DNA from: Streptomyces resistomycificus
GTDB taxonomy: Bacteria; Actinomycetota; Actinomycetes; Streptomycetales; Streptomycetaceae
DNA: 64,000 nucleotides
Assembly (NCBI RefSeq): GCF_001514265.1
Contig: NZ_KQ948988.1
Location: 999,395-1,063,394, forward strand
Reading direction: 5' to 3'
Below, piece after piece: positions 44,127 through 53,168 of the stretch. Each line of letters opens with the position of its first letter. The stretch's first letter is position 1. The notes beneath the pieces were generated by a model. It was not told where the DNA came from. It saw nothing but the letters and a program-made list of their open reading frames with translations, and searched no databases. The translations under genes were made by a program, and so were the position numbers.

Positions 44127-44370
44127 CTGGGCGGGGGCGGCACCGACAACAAGAACCTCTATGTCGCCAATGACTTCGAAGCCGGCACCGGCCGCCTGAC
44201 CCGCAGCTTTGTCACGGACCAGACGCACGGCTACATGCTCCAGGACCTCAACTACACCTACGACCAGGCCGGCAACGTCACAGCCATCAGCGACCCGGCC
44301 CTCCTGGGCGGCACCAGTTCGGCCGAGACCCAGTGCTTCGCCTACGACGGCCACCGCCGCCTCATCGTCG
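44127..44370 (+). pseudogene. RHS/YD-repeat fragment B
   Basis: The plus strand reads 'NKNLYVANDFEAGTGRLTRS', 'LQDLNYTYDQAGNVTAISDP' and 'AETQCFAYDGHRRL', the next part of an RHS protein. It meets fragment C tail to tail at about 44370. Confidence 0.65.
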
Positions 44371-45135
44371 CTGTAGTGGCAGGCGGCGCCGCTATAGGAA
44401 TAGGAGTGCTCGAGGGCCTCGTTGTCGGCAGCCGGGTCGGAGACGGTGACGGTCAGCACCCGGTACTTCTGGAACCAGTCGATGGAGGCTTCCGTGGCGC
44501 CGTTGATGTTCCAGAACTGCGGGTAGCAGAAACGGGTGTTGGTGTCCGGCGCGGCGTCGATGACCTGGCTGCGCACGCATTCCTCACCGGACAGCGTTAC
44601 CTCGGCAATCGCACCGGTCTCCGAGGTGATCGTGGAGATCCGAGGCCGGGTCAGGGGCAGGATGTTGTCCGTGGCGTCGACACGGTTGGACCGCATCTGG
44701 TAGGTGAACGAGATCAGATCCATGGCGATGGCGGTGCCCGCCTTGGCCGTGCGTTTGATCGACTTCAGGGTCAGCACCTGGTCAGAGTTGTCGCCGATGT
44801 CCCCGCCGTCCAGGTACTGCTCGGTGAAGTCCCAGGAGTCCACCGCGTCGTACGCAGCGCGGCCTTCTTCTCCCGGGCAACCTGCTCCCGCCTTCCTCAC
44901 ACCGGGGCCGTCGAACTCCGCAACCTTGCTAACCCGGGACTTGGGCACGTCCGGGCGGCCCAGACCGCCGGACTCCGCAGCTTGCCCACCTGTGCCACGC
45001 CCAGCGGCACGACCAGGGCCAGGGCCAGCGACTGCACCAGCAGCCGGCCCCCGCGCCATCCGGATCGTCTGGCACCTCTCCATACAGAGGTGCCCCTGCT
45101 CATGGTCATCGTGTTGCCCCCGATTGTGTTGACTG
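44370..45135 (-). pseudogene. RHS protein N-terminal fragment C
   Basis: The minus strand starts near 45110 (MTMSRGTSVWRGARRSGWRG then 'LALALVVPLGVAQ', a signal peptide), shifts frame to 'LGRPDVPKSRVSKVAEFDGP', and continues 'SWDFTEQYLDGGDIGDNSDQ', 'SNRVDATDNILPLTRPRIST' and 'YRVLTVTVSDPAADNEALEH'. This is the exported front half of a Streptomyces RHS toxin protein with an internal deletion and a frameshift. Polymorphic-toxin C-terminus and immunity gene are absent. Confidence 0.65.
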
Positions 45136-45258
45136 CAGGACCCGAAGAACTGGCCGTAGAGCCGAAAGAGCGGATCGCCACGACCCGAAGAGCAGGTCGA
45201 AGTGGAAGCCGAATAGGCGGGGGCGGCCGCTCTGCGTGCCGCCCCCACTCCCGTCGGA

Positions 45259-45585
45259 TCAGTCGCCGACGGTGTCGTCCACCTGGTCCGAGCCGGCCAT
45301 CGCGCCCGCCCGCAGCCGGACCTCAGCGACCCGCCCCGGCAGGTAGTACTGCATGCCGTCGTGGTGCTCCGTGACGACCTTGACCTCTTTGAACTTCGTG
45401 GCCCGGCGAGTGGGCAAGAACACGAGCCCGGCGCCGGTGACCTCCGGGGTGAAGAGGCCAGCGGTCGCGGCGGCGACTCCGTCGGCTGTGGCCACCCGGC
45501 CGGTGCGGCTGCTGAAGGTGTCCAGGTGGCGGCGCGCGCTGTCGAGCTGGCTACACACCCGCTCGGCACGGTCGGGGGAACACAT
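45259..45585 (-). CDS. Hypothetical protein
   Basis: 108 residues from ATG 45585 (MCSPDRAERVCSQLDSARRH). A helical first half and 'TGAGLVFLPTRRATKFKEVK' plus 'YYLPGRVAEVRLRAGAMAG' give it a coherent look, but I do not recognise it. It lies just upstream of the RHS N-terminal fragment and may have been its partner. Confidence 0.4.
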   Translation of the reverse strand: MCSPDRAERVCSQLDSARRHLDTFSSRTGRVATADGVAAATAGLFTPEVTGAGLVFLPTRRATKFKEVKVVTEHHDGMQYYLPGRVAEVRLRAGAMAGSDQVDDTVGD

Positions 45586-45645
45586 CGGGTGGGGCTTCTG
45601 CAAGCTCTGAACAGGGTGAAGGAGGATCGGCCGTCGCTTGAGGGG

Positions 45646-46983
45646 CAGGGCTGCTGCGTTCTCACGTGGTGAGATCGAGCATGGCGGTGGCGTACTCGGG
45701 ATGAGACCTGTAGTGATCGATTGCGGCGGAGATGTTGGTCCAGCCGGCTTGCCGCATCAGGCCGATGGCCAGGTTGCGCATGGTGGCCATGGCACGCGGT
45801 GCGGTGCCGGTACGTATCCGCGAGGCGTCCTCACCGTAGGTCACGTCCCTGACATGGTGCAGGGCCTCAACTGACCAGTGGTTCTGGATCAGTTCGGCGA
45901 GCTGGGAAGGGTTGGCCTGGTCCGGGGTCAGGCTGGTGATGGCGTAGACGGTCTTCGTCTGGACCTTTCTGGTCTTGCGGTTGGCGCGGCGGCGCTTGAT
46001 CTCGATGGCCTGGACGGCGTGGGGAAGAGCAGGCCGGGTTGGACGGTGCAGACCTTCAGGCGGCGGACCTCGCGGCGGCCGTGGCCGGTGGCCGTGGTGC
46101 GGTTTTTGTAGCGGGATCTCGTGCCAGGGCAGCGTCTTGAGTTGCTTGCGGAGCTATTTCTGGTTGCCCTTGACGACCAGGAGGTAGTGGCCCTGGGCTG
46201 CGATGACACGGCTAGCGTGGGCGCGCTGGGTGTGCAGGGCATCGGCGGTGACGACGACGCCGCGCAGGTCGATGCGCTCCAGCAGTGGGGCGAAGGCGGG
46301 GATCTCGTTGCTCTTTGTCTGGATCTGGCGCTGGGAGATGACCGTCTGCGAGGTATGGAGGGTGGCTGCGAGCAGGTGGACGGCCTTGCCGGTGTTGGTG
46401 CGTGAGCCGCGCACGGCTTTGCCGTCGACGGCGAGGCCGCGCAGGGGGTCGCCGGGTTCGTGAACGGGGTCGGTGGCGTATCGGCCGAGCCAGGCGCCGA
46501 TGGCGTCGTCCAGGGCGTTGCCGTCCAGGCGGGCCAGTAGCCGCCCCAGGGTGGTGGTGTTCGGCGTGGTGGAGGTGAATCTGAGGCATTCGCGCAGCTC
46601 AGGACTGCTGTCGGTGGCGAATCGTGCAGTGGCGGTCACCGACTTGGCACCGCCGAGAACGGCAACGAGGCACAGCGCGAGCAGCGAGCCGATCCGGTAG
46701 CGGCGGCCGCGGACCCGGCGTGGGTCGGGCACCTCGTCCAGTACCTGGGCCAATGTGCGCAGGTCAGCAGGCGAGCATGGGAGGTCGACGTCCTCGCGGT
46801 GGCATGCGAGGACGTCGATCAGGGAAGATGGCACGCGAACGCGACCCCTGTTCATGATTTATGGCTTCGAGAGCCTTGATCATCAGGGGTCGCGTCTCGT
46901 CATTTCCAGCCGGGTAAACCGACTGACTACCACTATTCCCGGGTGAATCACTCATCACGCCGACCGAGAACGCATCAGCCCTG
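45646..46983 (-). mobile_element. ISAs1-family insertion sequence
   Basis: About 1.34 kb bounded by terminal inverted repeats: CAGGGCTGCTGCGTTCTC at 45646-45663 and, inverted, GAGAACGCATCAGCCCTG at 46966-46983 (17 of 18 match). The transposase gene (45662-46855) lies inside on the minus strand. I could not see a clear target duplication. Confidence 0.75.
45662..46855 (-). pseudogene. ISAs1-family transposase, disrupted
   Basis: The first 233 codons are open: 'EVPDPRRVRGRRYRIGSLLA', 'PLRGLAVDGKAVRGSRTNTG', 'LRGVVVTADALHTQRAHASR'. The frame stops with an amber at 46154-46156 after 'LLVVKGNQK'. Beyond it '[16 protein letters not shown]', a shift, '[20 protein letters not shown]' and '[20 protein letters not shown]' complete the family C-terminus to 45662. 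The stop and at least one frameshift make it non-functional. Confidence 0.85.
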
Positions 46984-47030
46984 GCGTGGAGCACAGTGGA
47001 AATCATCCCGGTTAACCAGAGGAGTCTTCC

Positions 47031-47765
47031 GTGGAGGGTGCTGGGGCAGCAGAGTTGCTACTGGGAGTCATAGTGGTGCTGGGCGCATCCGTGCAGTGGC
47101 TCACCGGAATGGGATTCGCGCTGGTCGCTGTACCCGCGCTCGTTTTAGTACTCGGGCCCGCCCAGGGCGTGGTGCTCGCGAATTGTGCGGCCGGCGTCAT
47201 AAGCATCGTCGGACTTACCACGGGCTGGAGACAGGTGAGGCTCGGCGCAATGATTCCCCTGGTCATCGCGTCCGCGTGCACCGTCCCGATGGGCTCCTGG
47301 GTGGCGGCCCGACTACCCGAACCCACACTGCTGGCTGGCGTCGGCATTCTGGTGACGGCCGCCGTGATATTTGTGATGCGAGGCTTGCGCATATCTGCCC
47401 TGAGCGGAACCAAGGGAGCAGTCACTGCCGGCGCGGTCGGCGGATTCATGAATTCTGCGGCCGGTGTGGGCGGGCCGCCGTATTCCTTATATGCGGTGAA
47501 CGCAGGCTGGCCGGTGCGAGAATTTGTTCCCAACGCACAATTTTATGGAATTACGGTTAACGTGTTCTCGGTTGCCGCGAACGGCGCGCCGCAGCTGAGC
47601 GGTACGGCGTGGACGGTGGCCACGGCCGCCCTGGCAACGGGCGCGCTCATCGGCAGGGCACTCGCGCCGAGGGTTCCTGAGCAGTGGATCCGGCGACTCA
47701 TCTTCGCCCTGGCGCTTGTCGGCGGCCTTTCCGTCCTGATCAAGGGCCTATGGGGGATGCTATGA
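47031..47765 (+). CDS. TauE/SafE family permease
   Basis: 244 residues from GTG 47031, with AGAGGAGTC upstream. Seven to eight membrane helices; 'VQWLTGMGFALVAVPALVLV' near the N-terminus and 'GGFMNSAAGVGGPPYSLYAV' are the duplicated TSUP motif. Members export sulfite, sulfoacetate or related organic anions. It is flanked by an ISAs1 copy on the left and a second ISAs1 end on the right, so it may have moved with them. Confidence 0.85.
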   Translation: MEGAGAAELLLGVIVVLGASVQWLTGMGFALVAVPALVLVLGPAQGVVLANCAAGVISIVGLTTGWRQVRLGAMIPLVIASACTVPMGSWVAARLPEPTLLAGVGILVTAAVIFVMRGLRISALSGTKGAVTAGAVGGFMNSAAGVGGPPYSLYAVNAGWPVREFVPNAQFYGITVNVFSVAANGAPQLSGTAWTVATAALATGALIGRALAPRVPEQWIRRLIFALALVGGLSVLIKGLWGML

Positions 47766-47772
47766 GCTCCGT

Positions 47773-47809
47773 CGCTCGATCTCACCACGTGAGAACGCAT
47801 CAGCCCTGG
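47773..47809 (+). repeat. Solo ISAs1 3' end
   Basis: GCTCGATCTCACCACGTGAG followed by AACGCATCAGCCCTGG repeats the last codons (Leu-Asp-Leu-Thr-Thr-stop) and terminal repeat of the ISAs1 at 45646-45680, in the opposite orientation, eight bases after the permease stop. A 20-bp stretch is identical to 46966-46985. It is a remnant of a second copy. Confidence 0.75.
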
Positions 47810-48031
47810 CTTGAGGGGCCGAGCCCGTGCGGCTGGCTGATAATTGAACGCGGTTGCGTCCGAGGCCTGTGCGACGCTCGCGTCACGCTGCAGAAAACTG
47901 TCCTAGGTTTCTTATCAGCCATTCCTGGGCGGCCTATTGGCTAATTCCATACCTTTCTTGGATCGTTCCTCAAATCATGCTCAGAGGTTTGATCATCTTC
48001 TTGTTGTGCCGGTCCACCGGAAAGGTGTCAC
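47810..48031. other. No gene seen; AT-richer upstream region
   Basis: Relatively AT-rich (CTAATTCCATACCTTTCTTG and neighbours), ending in GGAAAGG before the next ATG; likely the promoter of the secreted pair 48032-49149. Confidence 0.4.
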
Positions 48032-48667
48032 ATGGGCATCGGCACACGGCGCGCTTCGACCAGCGCTGCCACTGCTCTGCTTGTACTCTTCGCGGCCATG
48101 GGGACGGCGACTGCCGCCGGCAAGGTGCCTTCGAGCGACCCGTCAGAGTTCGAGAACCAGACGACGGACATCAACGATAGACAGGGCTGGGAAGATGAAG
48201 CCGAGCAGTCGGTGGACGATCGGGGAGTGCTCCGGTGTGACGGGCCATCGACTTGGATCAAGATCACGTCGAAAAAGACCTACCACGTTCCTTCATGGTG
48301 GAACGGCACCAAGTACAAGGACGGCCCCGGCGGCAAGATGACCGTCGAGGTCACCAAGAACGGCACCATCAGCGGTGAAATCACCGTGGGCGCCGAGGCG
48401 GAGCTCAGCGGCGTGATTGCCAAGGCGAAAGCTACCGTGAGTACCAAGATCGCGGCGAGTGTAGGAGTCACGGTCGGCCACAGGTACAGCCACGATGTCA
48501 CCAGGAACAAATACGGCCACCTGCAGTACGGCTCATGGGGTTACAAAGTCTCGTGGGAGAAATACCGGTCTAGCGGCAGCGGCTGCGACGGTGTCAAGGT
48601 CGGCAGCGGCAAAGCCACCCTGCCCACCAAGGAGACCGGCTGGAAGTACTGGGAGACTGCCTCATGA
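48032..48667 (+). CDS. Secreted protein, possibly pore-forming-like
   Basis: 211 residues from ATG 48032. A signal peptide (RRASTSAATALLVLFAAMGT then ATAAG) is followed by a mature part with long alternating Thr/Lys/Val strands: 'KMTVEVTKNGTISGEITVGA', 'EAELSGVIAKAKATVSTKIA' and 'ASVGVTVGHRYSHDVTRN'. The amphipathic Ser/Thr hairpin is reminiscent of aerolysin/ETX-type pore formers, but that is inference only. The stop overlaps the next ATG (ATGA). Confidence 0.6.
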   Translation: MGIGTRRASTSAATALLVLFAAMGTATAAGKVPSSDPSEFENQTTDINDRQGWEDEAEQSVDDRGVLRCDGPSTWIKITSKKTYHVPSWWNGTKYKDGPGGKMTVEVTKNGTISGEITVGAEAELSGVIAKAKATVSTKIAASVGVTVGHRYSHDVTRNKYGHLQYGSWGYKVSWEKYRSSGSGCDGVKVGSGKATLPTKETGWKYWETAS

Positions 48668-49149
48668 CCTCGTTGCCCTCCAGGGCCTTCCTCACCGCCT
48701 GCGCCGTCACAACGTCCGCGCTCCTGCTCGCCTCCTGCACCTCGGACAGCACAGACGCTAAAGCGTCACCGTCCCACACCCCCACAGCGACGGCGACCGC
48801 CAAATCCACTGCCGCGTCAGAGAAGAAGCTCACCGAGCAGGTCGAGGCGGCTCTCGCCGGCTTTCACAACGGGAGCATGGTGGAGTCCGGCGTAGAACGT
48901 GTCAGCGAGGGCATCCACACCGAACCCCTGCTGAAGAAGGGCGAAACCTACCGCCTCAACCTCGCTTGCGCAGGCACCGGCAGCGCCCAGTTGCTGCTGA
49001 CCCCGGCAAGCGCCGGCGACAAGGCCACCGTGCCGTGCGACGGCTCCGTAGTTCAACAGCGCCTCACCGCCGACAAGCCCGTCCGTATCGACGTCAATGG
49101 CAATGCCACAGCCACCGGCATGATCGCCTGGCAGATCGATAAAGTTTGA
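48664..49149 (+). CDS. Small lipoprotein
   Basis: 161 residues. The signal with lipobox 'TTSALLLASCTSDS' (cysteine about residue 25) anchors it outside the membrane. A low-complexity Thr/Ala/Ser linker leads to a beta-rich domain ending 'ATGMIAWQIDKV', similar to Streptomyces lipoproteins of unknown function. Translated by ATGA overlap with the secreted protein, so the two probably act together. Confidence 0.7.
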   Translation: MTSLPSRAFLTACAVTTSALLLASCTSDSTDAKASPSHTPTATATAKSTAASEKKLTEQVEAALAGFHNGSMVESGVERVSEGIHTEPLLKKGETYRLNLACAGTGSAQLLLTPASAGDKATVPCDGSVVQQRLTADKPVRIDVNGNATATGMIAWQIDKV

Positions 49150-49179
49150 CACCGTACGTGCTGGGTCTTTTCGCCAGAC

Positions 49180-49680
49180 GGCGAGTGCATTGGAATGCAG
49201 GACGGCGACCGCGGCAACTGCCACCACCGCACGGCATTCTCCGTTGGCGCCCACCCAAGGCTCTGCCACCGCTGCCGGTCGAGGAACGTCTCGCGGGAGC
49301 CGAACAGGGCGCGGCGGCGGGCGTAGTCGATGAGCGTCGAGGCCCTCGGCCGGGCGGTGATCACGTGCAGAACGTCGGAGCAGTCGCCGCAGCCGCCCAG
49401 GTCGGTCAGGAAGTTCGACAGGGTGTGTCGGCGAACCTGGGTCCGAGCAGGCGCGCAGCGGCATCGATGGCGGTGGTACTGCCGACCAGCAGGCAGCGAG
49501 GAGTTGGTCGGCGCGGCGGGCCACTGGGCGGCCCGCTTGGGTAGCGGGGCTCCAGCCGCAGAGTCCAGTCCGCCCACAGGGCGGCCGGAGATAGTGCCGG
49601 TACACGAGGTGCTTGACCTGCGTATGCGGATCGCTCTTCCAGACCGTCCGCCTCCCGTAGCTCGTCGACTCTCCGCATGG
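49180..49680 (-). pseudogene. Unidentified gene, frameshifted
   Basis: Two frames join into one coherent minus-strand sequence: 'ALSPAALWADWTLRLEP', 'LLVGSTTAIDAAARLLGP' in one, then 'RRHTLSNFLTDLGGCGDCSD', 'VLHVITARPRA', 'IDYARRRALFGSRETFLDRQ' in the other. It resembles the middle of a large Streptomyces protein that I cannot name. Neither end is visible. Confidence 0.4.
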
Positions 49681-49887
49681 TCCCTCCCCTGGTCCCACAC
49701 TGATCGAGAACACCCAGCGTGACCGCTACGGGACTTGTTGTCTACAACACCAAGTCGGCCAAGCATCAGCCCGGAATTACCCGCGCCCTCATGTGCGTCG
49801 CTTGCCCCCAACGGCGTGAGCGCGTCGATCGCCTGGAGGGTCAACGCCCGAGGTCGCACGATGAGTTGAGAGGGAAGGTGGGGTTTC

Positions 49888-50418
49888 GTGCGTGGTGACA
49901 GGCGGCAGATTCAGACGGCGGTTCTGGGCGGTGCGGACTCAGAGGATCCGCTGATGCTGCCGCTGGAGGCGATCGAGCTGGACGCCTTCCGTCGCCGTCA
50001 CGAGCACGACACGTTCTGGTGCGGGCTGCTGCTGGGAGGCTGCGGCCTGCAGCTGACCACCAAGCTGTACACCGACCGGGTCTGCCACTTCGCCCACCAC
50101 CCGGGCCCCGACGGGCACCCCCACCTGTGTGGCCGACGCGCCCGCGGGGTCAGCAGCGCCGACCACCTGTATGTGAAGTCGGCGGCCGCCGCCTGGCTCC
50201 GTGACCAGGACCGGCATGCCGACATCGAGTTCACCCAGCCGGACGGAATGCCGATCGGCTCGGTGGTGGACATTCGGTTCCCCCGCGGCGGGCTGCGCGT
50301 GCACTTGGAGCGTCACGGTCACATTGCTGGAACGCAGGACCGACGGCTCACCCGACGGACTGCCAATCCACACGTCTTGTCGATTGCTCACCGCTTGACT
50401 AAAGGTCAGCACCACTGA
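49888..50418 (+). CDS. CoiA-like protein, probably 3' truncated
   Basis: 176 codons from GTG 49888. 'FWCGLLLGGCGLQLTTKLYT' and 'DRVCHFAHHPGPDGHPHLCG' form a zinc-ribbon-like region with the 'HFAH' motif of CoiA-type nucleases, then 'SADHLYVKSAAAAWLRDQ' and 'PIGSVVDIRF', the start of the nuclease core. After about 50320 the residues lose the family pattern, so the catalytic part is probably missing. Role in relatives: competence or DNA processing. Confidence 0.5.
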   Translation: MRGDRRQIQTAVLGGADSEDPLMLPLEAIELDAFRRRHEHDTFWCGLLLGGCGLQLTTKLYTDRVCHFAHHPGPDGHPHLCGRRARGVSSADHLYVKSAAAAWLRDQDRHADIEFTQPDGMPIGSVVDIRFPRGGLRVHLERHGHIAGTQDRRLTRRTANPHVLSIAHRLTKGQHH

Positions 50419-50944
50419 GGTCCGGTCCAGTGAAATCCGCGAAGCGCAAGTCCGCTTCAGCCAGATCCGGCGCTCTGCGCTCTTTGCGCCAGAAGCGGGC
50501 AACATTCGTCGTGCGCAGATCGGCATCGTGCAGGTCCAATAATGCAGTTGCCGTCCCTACTCGGGTCTCTCATCGTCAGGACCTCGAGAGCAGCGGTGAC
50601 ATCTGCCGGTGGACCTGCTGGCCGGTAGACACCGTTGCCTTGTCTGACAGGGGGCCATGCACCCGGACGAATGCACTGAGCACACGAACACAGTGGATTG
50701 GTCACGGGAATAGTCAGCGGCGATGCCATGCGGGGAAGTCACACTGACCACTGCCTACTGTGTCCACAACATCCGGCGCTTGCGCTCCCGCTCCGCTGCT
50801 GCCGCGGTCGAGGGTCTGGCGGTGACGGTGGAGGCATTGGGTCGAACGGTGGAGGGAGACTGGGTGGTTGAGTACCCAAGTCCCCCTCTGCACTTCCAAC
50901 GACCTTCACCACAACTTCAGCCACACAGTAACTGGAAAGTTCCT
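50419..50944. other. No gene seen
   Basis: About 525 bp downstream of the truncated CoiA-like gene. All open frames are short and low in codon bias. It ends at a perfect palindrome. Confidence 0.5.
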
Positions 50945-50980
50945 ATCAAGACTCTCGCCGTGCACGGCGAGAGTCTTGAT
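50945..50980. repeat. 36-bp perfect palindrome
   Basis: Bases 50945-50962 are the exact reverse complement of 50963-50980; the centre is GTGCAC and the arm begins ATCAAGACTCTCGCC. With no loop it forms an 18-bp stem in RNA apart from the hairpin turn. It lies 62 bp past the stop of the minus-strand gene at 51043, so a terminator is the plain explanation. There is no T-run. Confidence 0.7.
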
Positions 50981-51042
50981 CTGTCAATCGGTTGTGGGTT
51001 CCCCTGGAGGAGTGTGGCAGTTGAGCGGGCGGTCCAGGATCA

Positions 51043-51471
51043 CTATGTGTCGCGCCGGGGCCATTCACGCGCATCGGCTTGCCGCATCAGATTCTCGGCG
51101 GTGGCGGGGTCGGCGAGGAACGGGTGCACACGTCGGACGTATTCGGCCTGCCCCTGGAGCGATTTCCGCAACTGGTTCAGGTTCCGGGCGCTATAGGAGA
51201 CCCCGCCACGCTTCTCCACCACACCGGCAGCGATGGCCAGCGACTCGATGTCCACAATCAGAGTAACGGTTTCCGTTTGCATTTCGACGGTGCAGTCCAC
51301 ACTTCCCTCCGAGCCATCGATTCGGAACCGGTACTCGACTCCAGCGCCTTTATAGCTGGAGCTCGGCAGGATCAGGTCTCTCTCCTGGGGACCAGTGAGT
51401 TTCAGGTCGTCTGCCATGTCGGCACAGGCCTCACGGACCTCGTCGAAGAAGTTCACTTTTCGTCGAACCAT
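51043..51471 (-). CDS. Hypothetical protein
   Basis: 142 residues from ATG 51471 (MVRRKVNFFDEVREACADMA), with AGGA nine bases upstream. Soluble and mixed alpha/beta, with 'CTVEMQTETVTLIVDIESLA' and 'SARNLNQLRKSLQGQAEYV'. I do not recognise it. The frame is open much further upstream through unrelated remnants, but coherent sequence of this protein starts here. Confidence 0.55.
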   Translation of the reverse strand: MVRRKVNFFDEVREACADMADDLKLTGPQERDLILPSSSYKGAGVEYRFRIDGSEGSVDCTVEMQTETVTLIVDIESLAIAAGVVEKRGGVSYSARNLNQLRKSLQGQAEYVRRVHPFLADPATAENLMRQADAREWPRRDT

Positions 51472-51499
51472 GGACGTTCCTGCTCTCGCTCTCCTTGTT

Positions 51500-51806
51500 T
51501 GGCCTAAGAACGGACTCTGTTCCTCCGGCAGCCCGAAACCCAGGCTGCGCCGCACGGCCTGGGCCAGGTCGGGCGTCAGGGGGCCGCTGCCCGTCAGGGT
51601 GATATCCACGGGGGAGACCTCGTGCGCCCGCGGGTGCTTGGCCCGCAGCGTGTGCACCACCGTCTTGCCTTGGCGGGCGAAGTCGTCAGTCTGGCAGGCG
51701 GCAGCGTCGGGCTGCCTGCCGCAGAAGTCGAGCCAGTGCCATTTCTCGTGAACATCCCCGAGCCCGCTCGCCTCTAGCTGCTGCCCAAACTGCCGGACAA
51801 TCGCTG
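51500..51806 (-). pseudogene. Unidentified gene remnant
   Basis: The minus strand reads 'AAIVRQFGQQLEASGLGDVH', 'EKWHWLDFCGRQPDAAACQT' and 'HEVSPVDITLTGSGPLTPDL', a coherent sequence with no start, directly behind an IS5 remnant. It shares the frame of the gene at 51043, so it could be an upstream exon-like leftover or part of a longer parent protein. Confidence 0.35.
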
Positions 51807-51824
51807 CTGCTGAAAGTGGACGAA

Positions 51825-51990
51825 GCCAACCTGTTGATCGCTCGTTCGACGGTGTTGCGCTTCTTGTACCGCAGTCCGCCCCCTGCCCACCTGTCACAAC
51901 GAGGGACAACGGGCGGCAGCGACCGTCGGCACTCAGGTGGAGCTTGCTGGTGCCCACCGTGCGAGTGGCCCAGTCCCTCATCTCCGCACC
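51825..51990 (-). pseudogene. IS5-family transposase remnant, internally deleted
   Basis: 'RTVGTSKLHLSADGRCRPLS' and 'LVVTGGQGADC' (middle of the DDE domain) are joined directly, one frame over, to 'LRYKKRNTVERAINR' (the C-terminal YKxRNxVER motif). About 100 residues between them are missing. Confidence 0.6.
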
Positions 51991-52091
51991 GGCCGAGCAG
52001 ACTCGGCCAGGGCGTTTGGCCCTGATGGCTGGTCCCGCAGATCGCCGACGAGCTGGACTCTCCGTCGCATGGGCGCGTCGGCCGAGTACGG

Positions 52092-52682
52092 CTACTTGAT
52101 GACGATATTGAAGTGCGCAGATCCGTTGTCGTCCTCGAACTGCAGGGTGCCTGAGGTGTCTGGGACCTGCAGCACTTCGGTCGCCTTGATGTGTTCGCCG
52201 GGGCGCGGCTCGGGCGTGCTGGAGAACGGGTCGTAGGGGATCAGCTCGGGATCGGTCGGGCCAGCTACGAAGACGGGACTGTCGGCCTCCCCATTGCTGC
52301 CGGTCCAGCGTGGGCTCTCCAGCCAGTAGGTGCCCCACTCGCCGGATGTACCGAGGTACTTGACCTGCATGCTGTAGATCACCCACTGCGTCCCGGCATC
52401 GGCCTTCGATGTGCCGATAGCGGTTGTCTTGTCGACGGCTAGCAGCGTGATCTCGGCGGGTCCGTCCTCGGTCGTGACGGTGACCTTCTGTCCCTTCTTC
52501 AGTTCGGTCGACCCCTCCCTCTCGCTCGGCGTCTGCGGAGGTGAGGTCGTGGAGGGCGCCACGCCCTCCATCCCCGTCAGCCTCGGCGTCGGGGCCGTCT
52601 CTTCGTCGCCCTGCCCGCAGGCACCAGAACCACCGACGATGAGAGCGGTCACAGCGGCGATGCTCGCGATCCTGTACTTCAT
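52092..52682 (-). CDS. Secreted lipoprotein
   Basis: 196 residues from ATG 52682. Signal 'MKYRIASIAAVTALIVGGSG' then ACG gives a likely lipobox cysteine at residue 22. A Pro/Thr/Ser linker follows, then a beta-rich domain ('TELKKGQKVTVTTEDGPAEI', 'QWVIYSMQVKYLGTSGEWG') of the DUF4352-like immunoglobulin type found in Streptomyces lipoproteins. Role unknown. Confidence 0.72.
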   Translation of the reverse strand: MKYRIASIAAVTALIVGGSGACGQGDEETAPTPRLTGMEGVAPSTTSPPQTPSEREGSTELKKGQKVTVTTEDGPAEITLLAVDKTTAIGTSKADAGTQWVIYSMQVKYLGTSGEWGTYWLESPRWTGSNGEADSPVFVAGPTDPELIPYDPFSSTPEPRPGEHIKATEVLQVPDTSGTLQFEDDNGSAHFNIVIK

Positions 52683-52714
52683 GACGACCTTCTTCGCGGG
52701 TCGCCCCCCTGCGC

Positions 52715-53140
52715 GTTGCGTCCATCATGCATCCGGCTCCTCGCGGCCGCTTCTCATCGGCTGGGATCTGGCGCAGGTGCTCCAGGGCGTTTTGGCGGGA
52801 CCTGACGACAGCCCGGTAGACCTCGGAGCGGGAGAGGATCTCATCGGCTGCGGGGGAGTCGAGCCAGGACTGCAGGACGGCCGCCGGGTCGGTGTGCCGG
52901 CCGAGTTCGTCATCGTTGAGCAGCCGCAGCACACCGTCGTCTCCTTCAGCGGCCGAGATGGCCGCCGCCGCGTTGAGGAACCAGTCGGGGCCTTCGACCT
53001 TCTCGGCGATCCAGGCCAGCTCGGCGGGGTGCAGCACATGGAGGACGTCGGTCACGGCCGCGTAAACCCGGCGATGCTCCGAGTAGCGTTCCAGGAGCCG
53101 GGCTGGACGGTCGTGGTTGGGGTCGACGCAAGTCCTAACT
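52715..53140 (-). pseudogene. Gene remnant, paralogue of 20780-21420
   Basis: One open frame reads 'LERYSEHRRVYAAVTDVLHV', 'LHPAELAWIAEKVEGPDWFL', 'GVLRLLNDDELGRHTDPAAV' and 'SEVYRAVVRSRQNALEHLRQ', matching the remnant at 20780-21420 piece by piece. The N-terminus is missing and the frame runs on into other genes. Function unknown. Confidence 0.5.
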
Positions 53141-53168
53141 GAACTGTGTCGGACGGGTGAGACAGCGC

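Noticed and set aside
43770..45374. 534-codon plus-strand frame over the RHS region
   Set aside because: Only 44127-44370 reads as protein (RHS); the rest is antisense to other RHS fragments.
49150..49860. 268-codon minus-strand frame as an intact gene
   Set aside because: Coherent residues jump between two frames, so it is treated as a frameshifted remnant.
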